From: Patiria miniata
Lineage: Eukaryota; Echinodermata; Asteroidea; Valvatida; Asterinidae
NCBI RefSeq assembly: GCF_015706575.1
Contig: NW_024037056.1
Coordinates: 6,833,176 to 6,897,175, forward strand
Direction: 5' to 3'
Length of the DNA: 64,000 bases
Below, one piece after another: positions 49,827 to 61,515 of this stretch. Under the pieces are notes generated by a model. It did no database searches, had not been told where the DNA came from, and saw only the letters and a list, made by a program, of their open reading frames with translations. How positions within the stretch are numbered: the first letter of the stretch is position 1; every line of letters begins with the position of its first letter. Both the position numbers and the translations under genes were made by a program.

Positions 49827-52560
49827 CAGTGTTGTAGGTCTCGAGACCGGTCTCGGTCTCGGTCTCGGTCTCGAGACCACTTTTTGCCGGTTTCGGTCAC
49901 GGTCTCGGTCTCGGGAGCTGTGGTCTCGGTCTTGGTCTCGGTCTTGGTCCCCTTTGGTCTCGATATTTTGGCTGGTCTCGAGTCCAGACCAGCCAAAAAG
50001 TGAGGGGGCGGATTCCGCCCCCGGCCCTTTTAGGGTTAAGTAAAGAATCAGTTTAGGGCAAATGTGACTGCAGTGTGATGCTAATGGACATGTCTCTCTT
50101 CACTTTCTAGTGAGTGAGGCATAGTCCAATAACCATTGCTCCTCTTCTTATTTCTCGTTTTTATTGTGGGATGATCTGTTGAAACAAGCACTTTATAGCC
50201 ATCCTCATTGATTCCAAATACAACTGAGATTTAAATCTTATGAATCAAGACTGAAACATTATTTTTACCGTCAGATTTTGTATTTTGAATATGGGAACAA
50301 TTCAACTCTTTTTCCCTAGAAATATTGGTGATTTTTTTCTATTTTCCTTTTCAATTTTTCCTTTATTCGTGGAGGCGGGAAAACGTTTTTTTTTTCCATT
50401 ATATTTATTAATGGATATTTATCAATTCGTAGACTGTTAAATTGGTATTAGTGGTGGACAGCTGAATTTTGTGATCTCTTTATTAAAATAGACACGACTT
50501 GGGAATAGAGTATGCAAATTACGTGAAATGTTCACAGTTACTACTCAATAACATGTTCTTTATCCCAATTATATTTTTTACGAAATGGAGCATGCCATTT
50601 TTTTTATCATACGGTCACTTTCTTTTTGACTCGCCATGTATTCATCTTTTCATCTGTGATAAACACAAATTGAGCTACTGCCATAGTCACACAAAAATAG
50701 AGTCTAATTGCCTGCCTCGTCTTCTTCCTAAATGTCAATTGCATTTGCACGAGTCGAAAAGAATTGTGTTCCATTAATCGCTATATGGGTGCAGACCAGT
50801 AAATCGGTCCGAAATTGCCTACGCCGGCCAAATCACGATTTGCATGCCCTCAAAATCTTCAGTATTTGAGCATGCTGTGGGCCATGAACTTGAGGGTTTG
50901 TAAAAAATATGGGTGGAAGCCGTGCACAGGACTGAGAGCTTGCAATTCTGTGTAATTTGGATGTAATTTGGACCCTAAAAGCGCTCTATTTTGCAATGGA
51001 GTGGAGGCATCGTTTTTCAAAATGGCGATGGGCTTCAGGACTATTTTCAGGGGTGATCATCTTCAGATGGAAATTTCTCCTAAAAGTCATCAGTTGACCC
51101 CCCAGAAATTGAAAAGAATATGAAAGATGATGAAATAAGCTTTAATTTGATGTGTGTCTCGAACACCTTGGAGAGTTGTGAGTATTTTTCCCGAATTTCT
51201 GAAGTGGGAGCATTTACTATTGGGGTTTATGGAAGTTTATATACTGGTCTGCTACCATATGCTGTTTACGGCCATCACAATAAACTATTAATATATTGAC
51301 AATATGTCGTACTTGTTAATCACTAAAATACTCAAGTAAATTGCCCAGCAAAGTAGCTGATGCGGGCGATACGATGGCACGGTACAAAACACAGAGAGGC
51401 GTGCGCACTGAGCCATGAATCCTAACAGTACATCTCGCCCACCACATTCAGTTTGTGACTGCGCCCTTCTATTGTGTCGGCCATATTCTCAATTAGCTTA
51501 ATGACGATGATGACGGCGGGCAGATTAACAGAAGATAGATCAGGCAAATAGGGTTCATCAATCTTCTATAGTATATGTAACGTTATTGACATTAAACATA
51601 AATAAAGTGGCATTACATTTCAGCCTTAGCCAGGCCTTCTTCAGAGGTAAATGACAGAGGAACAAGAAACAAACATGTAGGGGACACACAAACATGCAGG
51701 GTTGGAAGGAGAATCACAAAGAGGGATGGGGGGGGGGGCAGACCAATCCATATCTGGCTACCATCTCTAAATTTTTTCGTTTACATATACAAATCTATAT
51801 TCCATGACTGAAATTTAAAAAATAAATCAATATTTTCTTGCTCCAAATTTTTTTCGATCAGGTTTACAAGGAGGTCCAATGTAAAATTAAAGTTGCATTT
51901 AAATATCCGTTAGTGGTCATTGCTGAAACCAAGGGGTGGCTGTGGAGTTTAGGGTCCGAGTTCCTATAACAGATGAAACATCCACCTTTAACTTTTTACT
52001 TTTGTCAAGTTTCAACATGTTCAAGTTTTGCAAAAACTAGTACAAATTGTCGTACTCCTAAGTTAGAGTTCTTCATCAGATTTACACTTTATAGTAGTTA
52101 AACAATTAAAAAAAAAAAATTAAAAGTGGCAAAAATATATGGAGTTCATCAAATAAGGTTTTCCCCTTCTTTAAATTAGGTTGTTTCCAATTTTTTTAAT
52201 TGATTGTGACAATAAAAATTATGTTGCCATGTTGTAATTTATGGCGTGAAGCAAACACGAAGAGCACTCACATGACACAATTAAGCAGGTACAAGTGATT
52301 CCTAACTTTCAATCACTTCCTTCACATCCCCATGAACATCAACATCTCAAGGACAGACTGTTCAGCTGCAATTAGTGTCTTGTTGTTTATTTAGATTATT
52401 GTTATTTATTATCCGCGGTCTCGGTCTCGGTCTCGGACCATTTCGGTCTCGGTCTCGGTCCGCCTTGAAGGGACTGGTCTCGGTCTCGGTCTCGGTCTCG
52501 CAACTTCAGGTCTCGGTCTTGGTCTCGGTCTCGGACTATCCGGTCTCGACTACAACACTG
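49827..52560. mobile_element. 2.7-kb hAT-type element with perfect 8-bp duplication and GGTCTC arrays
   Basis: Ends CAGTGTTGTAG and CTACAACACTG. ATACGATG lies exactly on both sides (49819-49826 and 52561-52568). The first ~160 and last ~140 bases are arrays of GGTCTC/GGTCTT words in the same orientation, subterminal repeats as expected for transposase binding. CAG..CTG ends with an 8-bp duplication define hAT. The interior (50000-52400) has no transposase frame that I recognise, so it is non-autonomous. A poly-G at 51727-51738 and the start motif CTTCTTCAGAGG suggest further nested debris. Confidence 0.88.
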
Positions 52561-52568
52561 ATACGATG

Positions 52569-54884
52569 ACTAGCTTGTTTTCAGATAATTATCTTGTGGG
52601 TGTTTGTTTCACCATGCGTTTTGAGTGACGCGTTGTATCAGCTCAGTATCGGGTGTTGAAGCTTGTTTTAATTCTTGTAGTATCCAAATCATTTCACCAT
52701 CTGGTTGCCGCAATACTAAGCAGAAAAGTACTGCTCAACAAAGTATCACCTAAGGCTAAGCAAAATAAAATAAATGTAAAAAAAAAAACAAACACCACAA
52801 CACACAAGTGCAACAGTAATGCGGGCATTACTCAACTTGTAGATTGATGTGTAAAATTATATTTAGAAACCCAACTGGAGGAAACATACCCAAACAAACA
52901 CAACACATCTTAGAGACAAAATGGTGGACACATAGTCTAGTAATGAAGGAACTTTAGATAGAGCAAAGTGTCGCGTGTTTTAGGCCTATCACGCTTGGGG
53001 TATTATCCTTTCACCGACATAAGTCTCTGCAGTAACTATTGCCCAATCACGTGGAATGATATGGTCTGGTTTTCAGCCAATTTCTGATTAAACAAGACTG
53101 TCTGTGTGGCCCAATTTGAACTCATGCATGTGCTAGGTGAAGCGTGGGCGACGTCACGTAACGTATATAATTCATTATGTTATTACCTAATCCAATCATC
53201 CTCTAACCGACTGTAACAATAGTGCCCAGTGATGTGCTTTTATAATTAAAGGTAACCATGGCAACGAGGAACAGGTATGTTGCGGCGGGCTGCCGTCATC
53301 CGATGAAAACATCTATTCATTTTCACACCGGTTGCTATGTGTTACCATGCAGCACTCCAGACCCCCCCCCCAAAAAAAAAAAAAAAAAATTGAGTTTCAA
53401 GAAATAAATAGGTCTGGGAGCTAGATCAGCCAATGTAAACAAACTATCCCGGATGTCGGCGCCCACTTGTTTCTGCATTTTTTGCACACATGGGCAAATG
53501 CATTATATAAAGAAAGGTTTCTCTTCGACTCCGAGACAACAAAACGTGTGAAATTTTTCGCATTATTAATAAAAGGGGGAGGGAATTTTGATGTTTGGTG
53601 TCCTACATAACGGCTGAAAGCTCATTCTTTCAGGAAGCGAAACAAGTTGGTGTGGGACGTCTAATGTAGGATTTAGTGTTTCGATCAGCCGCTGAAGACA
53701 ATTTTAATGACAATGAATTACGTGCTAATGCGAATTTTCCCAGACGATTTATATTCAATTAGGGAGTAAATGTTGCCGCACCTTCATTTAGAAACACCGA
53801 AATTTTCAAGATGTAGAAAAACCTATCCCCGACCCGATCCTTCGCGCATAAGGCCCTTCTTCCGGGCACACGACGATATAATCTTTACAAAAATTGTGTT
53901 TACATAACTCACACCGCGACGAATTGATTATGTGTTTACCCCGGACATCGCATACAAAAATAAAGGCGAACGTAAAGCACAAGCAGGCACCAGACTATTC
54001 CTAATGTGCATACATGGCCAAAAATTTGTGAGAGAACAGGTAGTGGTGGGCGTGTACTGCTCGACACCCCGTGGACGAGGTTGTCTCTCCCCGCCATGCG
54101 GCGCCAATGAGTCCAGAATTTTAATTTGGTACGCGCGGCGTTTCCCATTTACGATCGATTCTCCTAAGACCATCGCTTCTATCCGTACAAGGTTGGTCAT
54201 CATCACACAGTCCACAGTCCATTTTTTTAAATTCAGTTGAGTTGGTTTAATTGCATACACGTGGATTTCAGAATATCTTCTTTTTTTACAGTTATAATAC
54301 CGCATTAGATAGAATTGCACTGTACAAAAAAAATGGCCATTGTATTTGTACACCTAATGTAGGTATTTTCATACTAATCTGAAATTACCTCAATTTGGTG
54401 GTTGATTCAGGCAAAATTTAAAAAACTTCTGGGAAACAGTTACCCAAAATGTAGGCAATTGGATGTTGACCAACATTGGGCAAATACCAACTCATTTGCC
54501 CAATTTTCCTTTAATTTTTAGTGTAATGATATAATTGTCCGAAATGCTCATAAACCATCTAACACACGACGGACGATCTTTATGATAATTACAATGCTCT
54601 TTCATGTCTTCAACTTTTATTCTGTGCATTCAGCATAAATTATCATCACTTGTGTATGTACAGTCTGTTCTTGCGTTCCTGTGATATCTTGTTATGTTAG
54701 ATGGTATTCGTCTCGTTTTGTATGTCTTTGTCAACAAAAAAATAAAATACAGCATTTCTACATCTGCCTTTTTGTCTTTTAAAGTAACTCTCCATACGAG
54801 CCTCCCCTATTTTGTATAGGTCTATCTTGTAAATTCTTCCTCTGAATGTATGTATGTATAATTATCATTATTATTGATTCACTA
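52569..54884. other. No recognised gene
   Basis: The longest frames (53928-54353 minus, 53932-54240 plus) overlap each other and lack known motifs. Homopolymer run C9A17 at 53361-53389. Nothing else supported. Confidence 0.4.
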
Positions 54885-55364
54885 CAGGGTGAGTAAAAAT
54901 AAAGGAAACTCAAATGGCAGGACCAATTTATTGATGAAGTTCTGCATGTAGCACCATCAAAATCTAGGATATGAACTAATCAGCTTTCTTTTAGTACAAT
55001 AATCATTCAAATCACTCATGTACTTTTCAAGTTACGGAATTTTAAACACAACCACCATTTTAAAGTTCTGTCCACGGATCACAAACAAAAGTGTCTGTTC
55101 TTTCAGTAAAACGAAAACAATCACCGAACATCCTATGTGAATTGTTTTCGTTTTGCTGAAAGAACACTTACCTTTTTGGGGATCATTTTAAAAAGGTGGT
55201 TGCGTTTAAAATTCCTGAAAAAGAATATGAGAGATTTGAATGATTCTTGTACTAAAGAAAGCTTTTTAGTTGGGTTTATATCCTAGATTTTGATGGTGCG
55301 ACATGCATAACTTCATTAAATATATTGGTCTTACCATTTGGGTTGCCTTTTTTGACTCACCCTG
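54885..55364. mobile_element. CAGGGTGAGT fold-back MITE (mariner-like)
   Basis: Starts CAGGGTGAGTAAAAATAAAG, ends CTTTTTTGACTCACCCTG. The inner arms (GAAGTTCTGCATGTAGCACC, AATCTAGGATAT) are inverse-repeated at 55255-55320. TA precedes the left end. Confidence 0.7.
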
Positions 55365-55648
55365 TGTTGTGTATTTGCTGTATAATATGGCGCCGAGTGT
55401 TTTGATTAATAACACGGCAGAGTGAAGATGGAGGGTAATTGCGTTCACCACAATAATTGAATATTGGAGTTTAATGCAATTAGGTTTCATTAGCGCAAAG
55501 CTCGTGCCCGTTGCTCTTTGAGTCGGAGGCTGAAGCCACAAGTGGGTGGATTGTGAGGCACTGCTATCACACGCACTACTTGAAAAATAAAAGTATTGAT
55601 TGCCTGCTGAAGCAGAATTATCATTCAAGAGACCGTTGTACACGCATA

Positions 55649-56023
55649 CAGGATGAGTAAAAAAAAAAATAAGCGATACCCAAACCCTAAAAATATTTCA
55701 TATTTAGAAAAAAATCATATGACTGGAAAGGCAATTTCATAAGATACTTTTAGATGAAAAAAAATACTGAAATTGCTCAAGAATCGTCGTCACAAACAGT
55801 CAGAAATAAACTGGGTTATTTGGGACGAAACAGGTTTTAGAGTCATTGCGTTTGAATGGTGATATTCTTTGAACGGATTGAGCAATTGCAGTAGTTTTTT
55901 TCATCTAAAAGTAGCTTATGAAATTGGCTTTCCAGTCATTATTATGTTTGGTGCTACAAAACTGTTTTAATATGAAATATGTTTTGGGGAGTTGGGTTCC
56001 GCTTTTTTTTTTTACTCACCCTG
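55649..56023. mobile_element. CAGGATGAGT MITE (mariner-like)
   Basis: Starts CAGGATGAGTAAAAAAAAAA, ends TTTTACTCACCCTG. Arms share TAGATGAAAAAAAATACTG... in inverse. It lies 12 bases from the hAT-type element at 56036. Confidence 0.68.
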
Positions 56024-56035
56024 CATAATGCGCAC

Positions 56036-56896
56036 CAGTGGCGTAGCCACCGGGGGCGCGTGGGGCCACCGCCCCCCCCCCCCATGAAACCTTGTCGCCC
56101 CCCACTGAGATTTTGAGTTTCTAAAAAAAAATATCATTGATCTACATGACGCCATGGACCCTATTATGAACTACAGTGTATCTTTTGCTTAGAAAATATT
56201 GGTTAAAGTGGTCAGAAATTTCCTCAGATAGCACCACAGGGCATTTAGAATCCAACATTTTTCGGGGCCCTTAAGCGGGCCCCGAACCCCACGCCTATAG
56301 CTCAGAATTCTGGTACATGTAGCTGATTCAATGACTCCAACCTCGAAAACAATGTTCACAAAATTTTCTTATGCCTTTAGCTGAGAAAACCTCGAAAATT
56401 ATGTTTAAATTATTATCTTTTGTGATAAGATAATTATTGGTTAAAGTGGTAAGAAATTGCCTCAGATCACACCACAGAGCATCGAAAATCCAATTTGTTT
56501 CGGGGCCCTTAAGCAGGCCCCGAACCCCACGCCAATAGCTCAGAATACCGATAGCTGATTCAATGTCTCCAACCTCGAAAACGATGTTCAAATAATTATC
56601 TTTTGCCAAGAAAATATTAGTTAAAGCATGGAGGAAAGTCGTAAGAAATTGCTTCAAATGACACCACAGAACATCTAGAATCCAATTTTTTCGGGGCCCT
56701 TAAGCGGGCCCCGAACCCCACGCCGTAAGGGCTTCGCGCTTCGCGCTTCGCGCTTGCATCAGTTATGATCAAGGTATGTCCCCCCCCCCCTCACCTTTGA
56801 GAAGCGATTGACGCCCCTGCTTGACGCCCCCCCCATGAAATGTTCCAGCCCCCCCAGCCCCCCCCCCCCACTGAAAAATTCCTGGCTACGCCACTG
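56036..56896. mobile_element. hAT-type MITE, CAGTGGCGTAGCC ends, 861 bp
   Basis: Ends CAGTGGCGTAGCC and GGCTACGCCACTG. The flanks ATGCGCAC and ATGCACAC (56028-56035, 56897-56904) are an 8-bp duplication with one mismatch. The interior has three tandem units of roughly 195-235 bp, each with GGGGCCCTTAAGCGGGCCCC or a one-base variant followed by GAACCCCACGCC, then (GCGCTTC)n at 56729-56749 and C-rich tracts. No coding capacity. Confidence 0.82.
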
Positions 56897-57476
56897 ATGC
56901 ACACACCGAAAGAACACTATACATAGATTGCATTTCAAGAGAGCACAATAAATTGTATGTGCACCATTTTCCGTTTAGACAAGATAATGCATAAACTAAT
57001 TTGCAAATCCTCATGATAACGTGGGCTTTACAGTAGGCCTACACTTATTTTAAAATCTGTAGTGTGTGTAGTGAGGCCTAGGCTTGATAGATGTATAATT
57101 TGAACACTTATGCATGCCCTATCTAAAGCTGCTACAATGGAACATACAGCACAGACTAATTGTTTGTCAGGCTCGTTTTATTTCAAGTCGAACGACATTT
57201 AAAAGATAATTTTCCAATTTAACAAGGCCACGTTTTGAACAAAAAAATATTGCGGAACAAATAGAGATTGGTAAGTAGAGAAGGGTGGCCGACTTACTCG
57301 AATGTCATTGTACTGTTGCGTTTTGCTATAGGCAAAAGCCATCAGTGTAGGGCAAACATGATTAAGCTCCTATGTCAGTTGACGAAGATATCTCGGCACC
57401 AACTGTACTCCTCGGCTGTTTTGGGCTACAGCTATGAGTTATAAGATTTATTTGATATAATGTCATTAAGTACCTC

Positions 57477-57663
57477 CAGTCGAGTCTCGTTAATACAAAC
57501 TCGTTCGGACCTAGCCAAATTGTTTGTTATATCAGAATTTTGTTTTAAGAGGAACATCAGTCCCATTCATTGTGCACATAAATGCACAGTCGGGACTAAG
57601 GCTTTATGTTTGTTATAACCAGAATTTTGTATTAACAGAGTTTGTACTAACGAGATTCGACTG
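57477..57663. mobile_element. CAGTCGAGTCTCGTT MITE (pogo/Tigger-like ends)
   Basis: Ends CAGTCGAGTCTCGTTAATAC and CTAACGAGATTCGACTG, approximately inverse. The inner CAGAATTTTGT repeat appears twice. 187 bp, no coding capacity. Confidence 0.55.
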
Positions 57664-57790
57664 TATATACATGTACATAGTTGCCGTTGTGCAATGGATG
57701 GATTTGACGTCACTGGTAATTGCTAAACGCCCCCCATAGGAACAGTCAAGGGCATTTCAGCAGAGTTTCTGTATGGGTAGGGGCATCGGT

Positions 57791-58014
57791 CTAAACTTGG
57801 GAGAGTAATGTCATTTGGTTGCCGTTATCAATCCACACACTTTGCAGAGACATTTCCGTCCTGTTCCGATCTCGCTGCCGTTCCAACAAACGCCGGTGCT
57901 TGTTGAGTCCGCGCTTAATCCAAAAATCGATCTTTTTACCAAAATAAGACAACATGTCCGCCAAGGTGATGAAACTGGCTCCCAGGAACAGACCGAGTTG
58001 GCCACCTATGTCAC
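57791..58014 (-). CDS. Third ASIC copy, terminal exon
   Basis: Acceptor TTTCCAG, 73 codons then TAG. TM2 with GLFLGAS, tail SYFGKKIDFWIKRGLNKHRR then LLERQRDRNRTEMSLQS. The tail differs completely from those of the other copies. Confidence 0.87.
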
Positions 58015-58360
58015 CTGGAAATTACAAAGACAGAAGCTTTAAAAGAGCTTTTCTCTCGACATTTCTCTGCTATCATCATGTTTTCTTGGTATTTTTTAAG
58101 TTCCCTTACAAGAAATCCAAAATGGACTCCGAGTTCTAAGGGGGCACTTTTACAACGCAACGAGTGGAAAACCATTCTCAACCCATCATGATCTGTTTGC
58201 CATTGGCCCATACACCAGTGCGCACGAGCCAAATTGTTCTATAAATACATTTTCTCCAATATTCGCCCTAAGCGGTGACCTTTCTTCTATAGGATTCATA
58301 CCATTTTATTCTATCCGGATAAGCTCAAACTTCGTCAAACAAACGATCCAATTCTCTTAC

Positions 58361-58452
58361 TGATCAAAGCCGATGCAGTGATGGCCTCCGACTGCTCGTA
58401 CCTTTCGTAGTTGATGTCTTCGTAGAACACATCCAACAAAACCCCGTTTTTC
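58361..58452 (-). CDS. Third ASIC copy, penultimate exon
   Basis: 92 bases as in the intact gene, acceptor CTGTTTAG, donor GTAAGAG, phase 2 to 1. Closer to the plus-strand pseudogene (VFYEDINYE) than to the intact gene (VFYESLNFE). Confidence 0.85.
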
Positions 58453-58982
58453 CTAAACAGTAAACCCAGAAAGTTATAGAATGGGCTTATAACTGTGTAC
58501 TTTACCAGGCTGCAATATGAATCCTTTCTGACTCCTCCCTAGCCTGTTTGATATAGCCTATTCCACCATTAAACGCACGTGTCCACTTGATGTTACTTTT
58601 ATGCTCATTAATGCAACGACTATAACTTCAAAATTCAGGTCGGTTTTCTGATCTGATGGTTTCATCCTAAGTTATGATTACCGCCCCCCCCCCCCCACAC
58701 ACACACACATGTATACATTACTGATGTAACAAAAGCAGTCAAGTGGAAATAGATGATGCAGAGGAAAATACACAAAGAAAGCAGGCGGCTGAACAGAAAG
58801 GAGGGTAACAAAAAGGAGGGGGATTGGGGGAAGGGGATGGTTGACCACAAGAGGCGGGGAACACAAAGGACAAAGTCAATGATGGGGAGAGGGAGAGAAA
58901 GCTGGTTAATTGGTGAATGAGGCAGACTGGAGGGGGGGGGGCTTATCTGTGGTGAAAAGGAGAAGGCAAAGACAAAAAGTTA
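58453..58982. other. Penelope 3' flank and simple repeats
   Basis: C-run plus (CA)n at 58684-58709, purine-rich GGAGGGGG and GGGGAGAGGGAGAG stretches, and a G run at 58933-58941. May be the 3' UTR of the Penelope element. No exon of the third ASIC copy was recognised. Confidence 0.45.
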
Positions 58983-61025
58983 TCAGTCATTTCCTTCTTG
59001 GATGTTCAGACCATGGGGTTGAATGGTCTGGAGACGTCTTATCCATAATTTCTCTCTACTCAGACGAACAATCTCTCTGTGGTTTCCTAGTGCCTCAATG
59101 CCCTGTAAAATCATGTCAGAAATTGAGCGATTAGGAAGATTGAAATGATGTCCTACGGGTGTATCCAGCTTATGGGTGTTGACTGTGGATCTGTGGCCGT
59201 AGAAACGTCTCTTGAGTGTAGTTCTCGTTTCACCTATATATTGAACACCACAAACTTTGCAAGATATTAAATAGATTAGATTAGTGGTGGTGCAGGTGAC
59301 ATGACCCCTTGTCCTATGGGTGGTACCACCGGTATGGCTGGTGAAGGAGTCCGATTCTCTGATGTGTTGTCTACAGACGATGCATTTGGAGGTGTTGGGA
59401 CACCTGAAAGTTCCCTGTGGCAAAGGGGGGTTAACATTACCATTAAACGGGGGGGGGGGGGGGGGACTTCTGCCCGGACAATGAGATCCCTGAGACTGGG
59501 TGGCCGTCTGTAGGCAACTATGGGTTCTTCTTGTACAGCACGTTGAAGTCGATCTGATGTGTGAAGAATGTGATGGTTAGAACTGGTTATTGTACGAATG
59601 GGGGGAAGCGAGGGGTGGAAAGTGACAACAAAGGGAACTTTCTCCTTGGAGCTCTGTTGTTGCACAGGTCTTTTTGAAAGTACTGACTCCCTGGAGCGAG
59701 CCTTGACTTTCTGGATTGCTCGATGGACTGCCAGGGAGCTATGACCCCGGGAGACGAGGTGTTTCTTAAGTTCCTGTGAGTGGTGGATAAAATCGGAATC
59801 ATTAGAACAGATTCGACGGAGTCTGAGGGCCTGACTGTAGGCTATACTGGTTTTGCAGTGTCGGGGAAGACAGCTGGTTGAGTGGAGATATTGGTGTTTA
59901 TCTGTGGGTTTAACAAAGAGATCTGTGATCAAACCATCATCCGTCTTTAGAACCTTGACATCCAGAAAGTGGGTATCCTTGGTTGAGTATTCGGTTGTGA
60001 ATTTGATGGTCCTATGGAAGGAATTGATGTGATTAATGAATGCTGTGAGGCTAGATTCATCACTGGTCCAGATGAAAAAGATGTCATCAATATAGCGCCA
60101 CCAGACCCAGGGACGGCACGGGGCTGAAGCCAACATGCGCTGTTCAAGTTGGCTCATGAATAGGCAGGCCATTGATGGTGCCATCCGTGTACCCATAGCG
60201 GTGACATGTACCTGTAGGAAATTCTTACCCATGAACGAAAAATTGTTTTTAGTTAGAACATGGTTCACGAGGGATACTATATCAGAAATGGGCGGTGAGG
60301 TGTGACTGCTCTTAGCCAAAGCTGAAGAGCAGGCAGCAATCCCTTCATCTTGGGGAATGTTGGTGTACAAAGAGGACACATCAAAAGTACCGATGACAGC
60401 TGTGTTGGGGACCTGGTTCTGAATACCTGAGAATTTACGGAGGAAATCAGGAGTGTCATAAATATATGATGGAATCTGTGGCACTAGAGGCTTGAGAAAA
60501 CTGTCAACAAAAAGAGATATATTCTCAGTGGGGGAACCATTCCAGATATGATGGGTCTCCCTGGGTTATCTGGTTTATGTACCTTGGGAAGAAGGTAAAA
60601 TCTAGCTGTTCTACAATCGACTGGGGATAGAAACTTGTGAGCTTTCTTGGAGAGGTGGTCACGGTCATGCATTTCGTCCAGTGTCTGTTGAATCTCCTTT
60701 GAAAAGGTACCTGTTGGATCAGTGTCAAGGGGTTTATAGTTAGTTTGGTTGTTGAGTTGTCTCATGGCTTCATCGATGTATTGCTGACGGCCCATGACAA
60801 CAACAGCAGAGCCCTTGTCAGCTGGTTTGATGATGTCCTTCCGTGCTCGTAGAGTCTTAAGGGCCTCACGTTCTTCTCTAGGGAGGTTGTCATGAGTCCT
60901 GTGGGTGAAATGATCGCTTGAAATAATTTGTGAACTAACAACCTGTATGTAAGTTTCAAGGGAAGGAACACGGTTCTTTGGTTTGAAATATTTTTCAATG
61001 AAACTTCCTGTAAAAATCTATATGT
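58983..61025 (-). mobile_element. Penelope-like retroelement, 5'-truncated and frameshifted
   Basis: Read on the minus strand: RVPSLETYIQVVSSQ, ADKGSAVVVMGRQQY, LLPKVHKPDNPGRPIISGM, then (after a frame change near 60530) DVSSLYTNIPQDEG, GTRMAPSMACLFM and the catalytic YIDDIFFIW near 60080-60098. Then HFLDVKV, and after a second frame change at the G run 59449-59463, a Cys-rich CPNTSKCIVCRQH segment and the GIY-YIG endonuclease NLIYLISCKVCGVQYIGETR (about 59215-59280) through LDTPVGHHFNLP. This RT plus GIY-YIG order defines Penelope-like elements. Stop after NIQEGND at 58983. No 5' partner ORF; breaks make it inactive. Confidence 0.88.
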
Positions 61026-61154
61026 TAACGTTGAAAAAAAAACAAAAAAAACGCTGAATTTTGAAAAAGAAAATTGGTTGTAACGCTGACACGACGAAAC
61101 ATACCCTAACCACATCAACTTCAAATAAGTCTTTTTTCCATCTTATTTTTGCAG

Positions 61155-61515
61155 ACAATCGGGACTTGTTCACCTGTTATGGGTCTCAGTGTTCAAGCGG
61201 TAGCTTCACATCTCTAAATTACCCAAATAACTACCCAGCTAGCTCCAACTCACTGTACCTCCTCTATGTTCCTGAAGCAAGTGGAATCGTCTTCTCATTT
61301 GACTCGATGTTCCATATTGAGATTCCTAAAGATGAACTGTGCATGGGTAGAGGTTTAATTCCACCAACCAGCGATTTTATTGGTATACATACCACTGTTG
61401 ACGGCGTCTTCTTCTTCGCAGGCCTTAGCGCTCCTGATCCTGTGACAGTCACAAACACTGACACGATATGGATGTACTTTCTCTCTGACAAAAACATCAA
61501 TTATATTGGTTTTGA
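61155..61515 (+). CDS. CUB domain exon
   Basis: Acceptor TTTTTGCAG, phase 1 in. CYGSQCSSGSFTSLNYPNNY then PASSNSLYLLYVPEASGIVF, FDSMFHIEIPKDELC, and INYIGFE. The CUB pattern G-x-F/I-x-SxNYPxxYP is clear. The usual second Cys (before the Trp-x-I strand) is Ser here. Donor GTGAGC at 61516, or possibly a GT at 61509 giving phase 1. Confidence 0.8.

Larger units (their letters stand above)
57791..58452 (-). pseudogene. 3' fragment of a third ASIC-like channel (last two exons)
   Basis: Exons 58361-58452 and 57791-58014 are both open, with proper junctions and the same phases as the intact gene. They encode RKNGVLLDVFYEDINYERYE then QSEAITASALI, joined to SDIGGQLGLFLGASFITLAD with the GAS filter, and a 50-residue Arg-rich tail ending MTLLSQV, TAG at 57791. 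No exon 7 or earlier exon was found to the right, where a Penelope element and an opposite-strand gene follow. It is either a truncated copy or a gene whose upstream exons lie more than 5 kb away. Confidence 0.72.

Noticed and set aside
53928..54353. 141-residue minus frame
   Set aside because: Overlaps a plus-strand frame of similar length, has no motif and no splice support.
59276..60484. A viral or cellular gene on the minus strand
   Set aside because: RT motifs followed by a GIY-YIG domain identify a Penelope-like retroelement; no capsid or envelope was seen.
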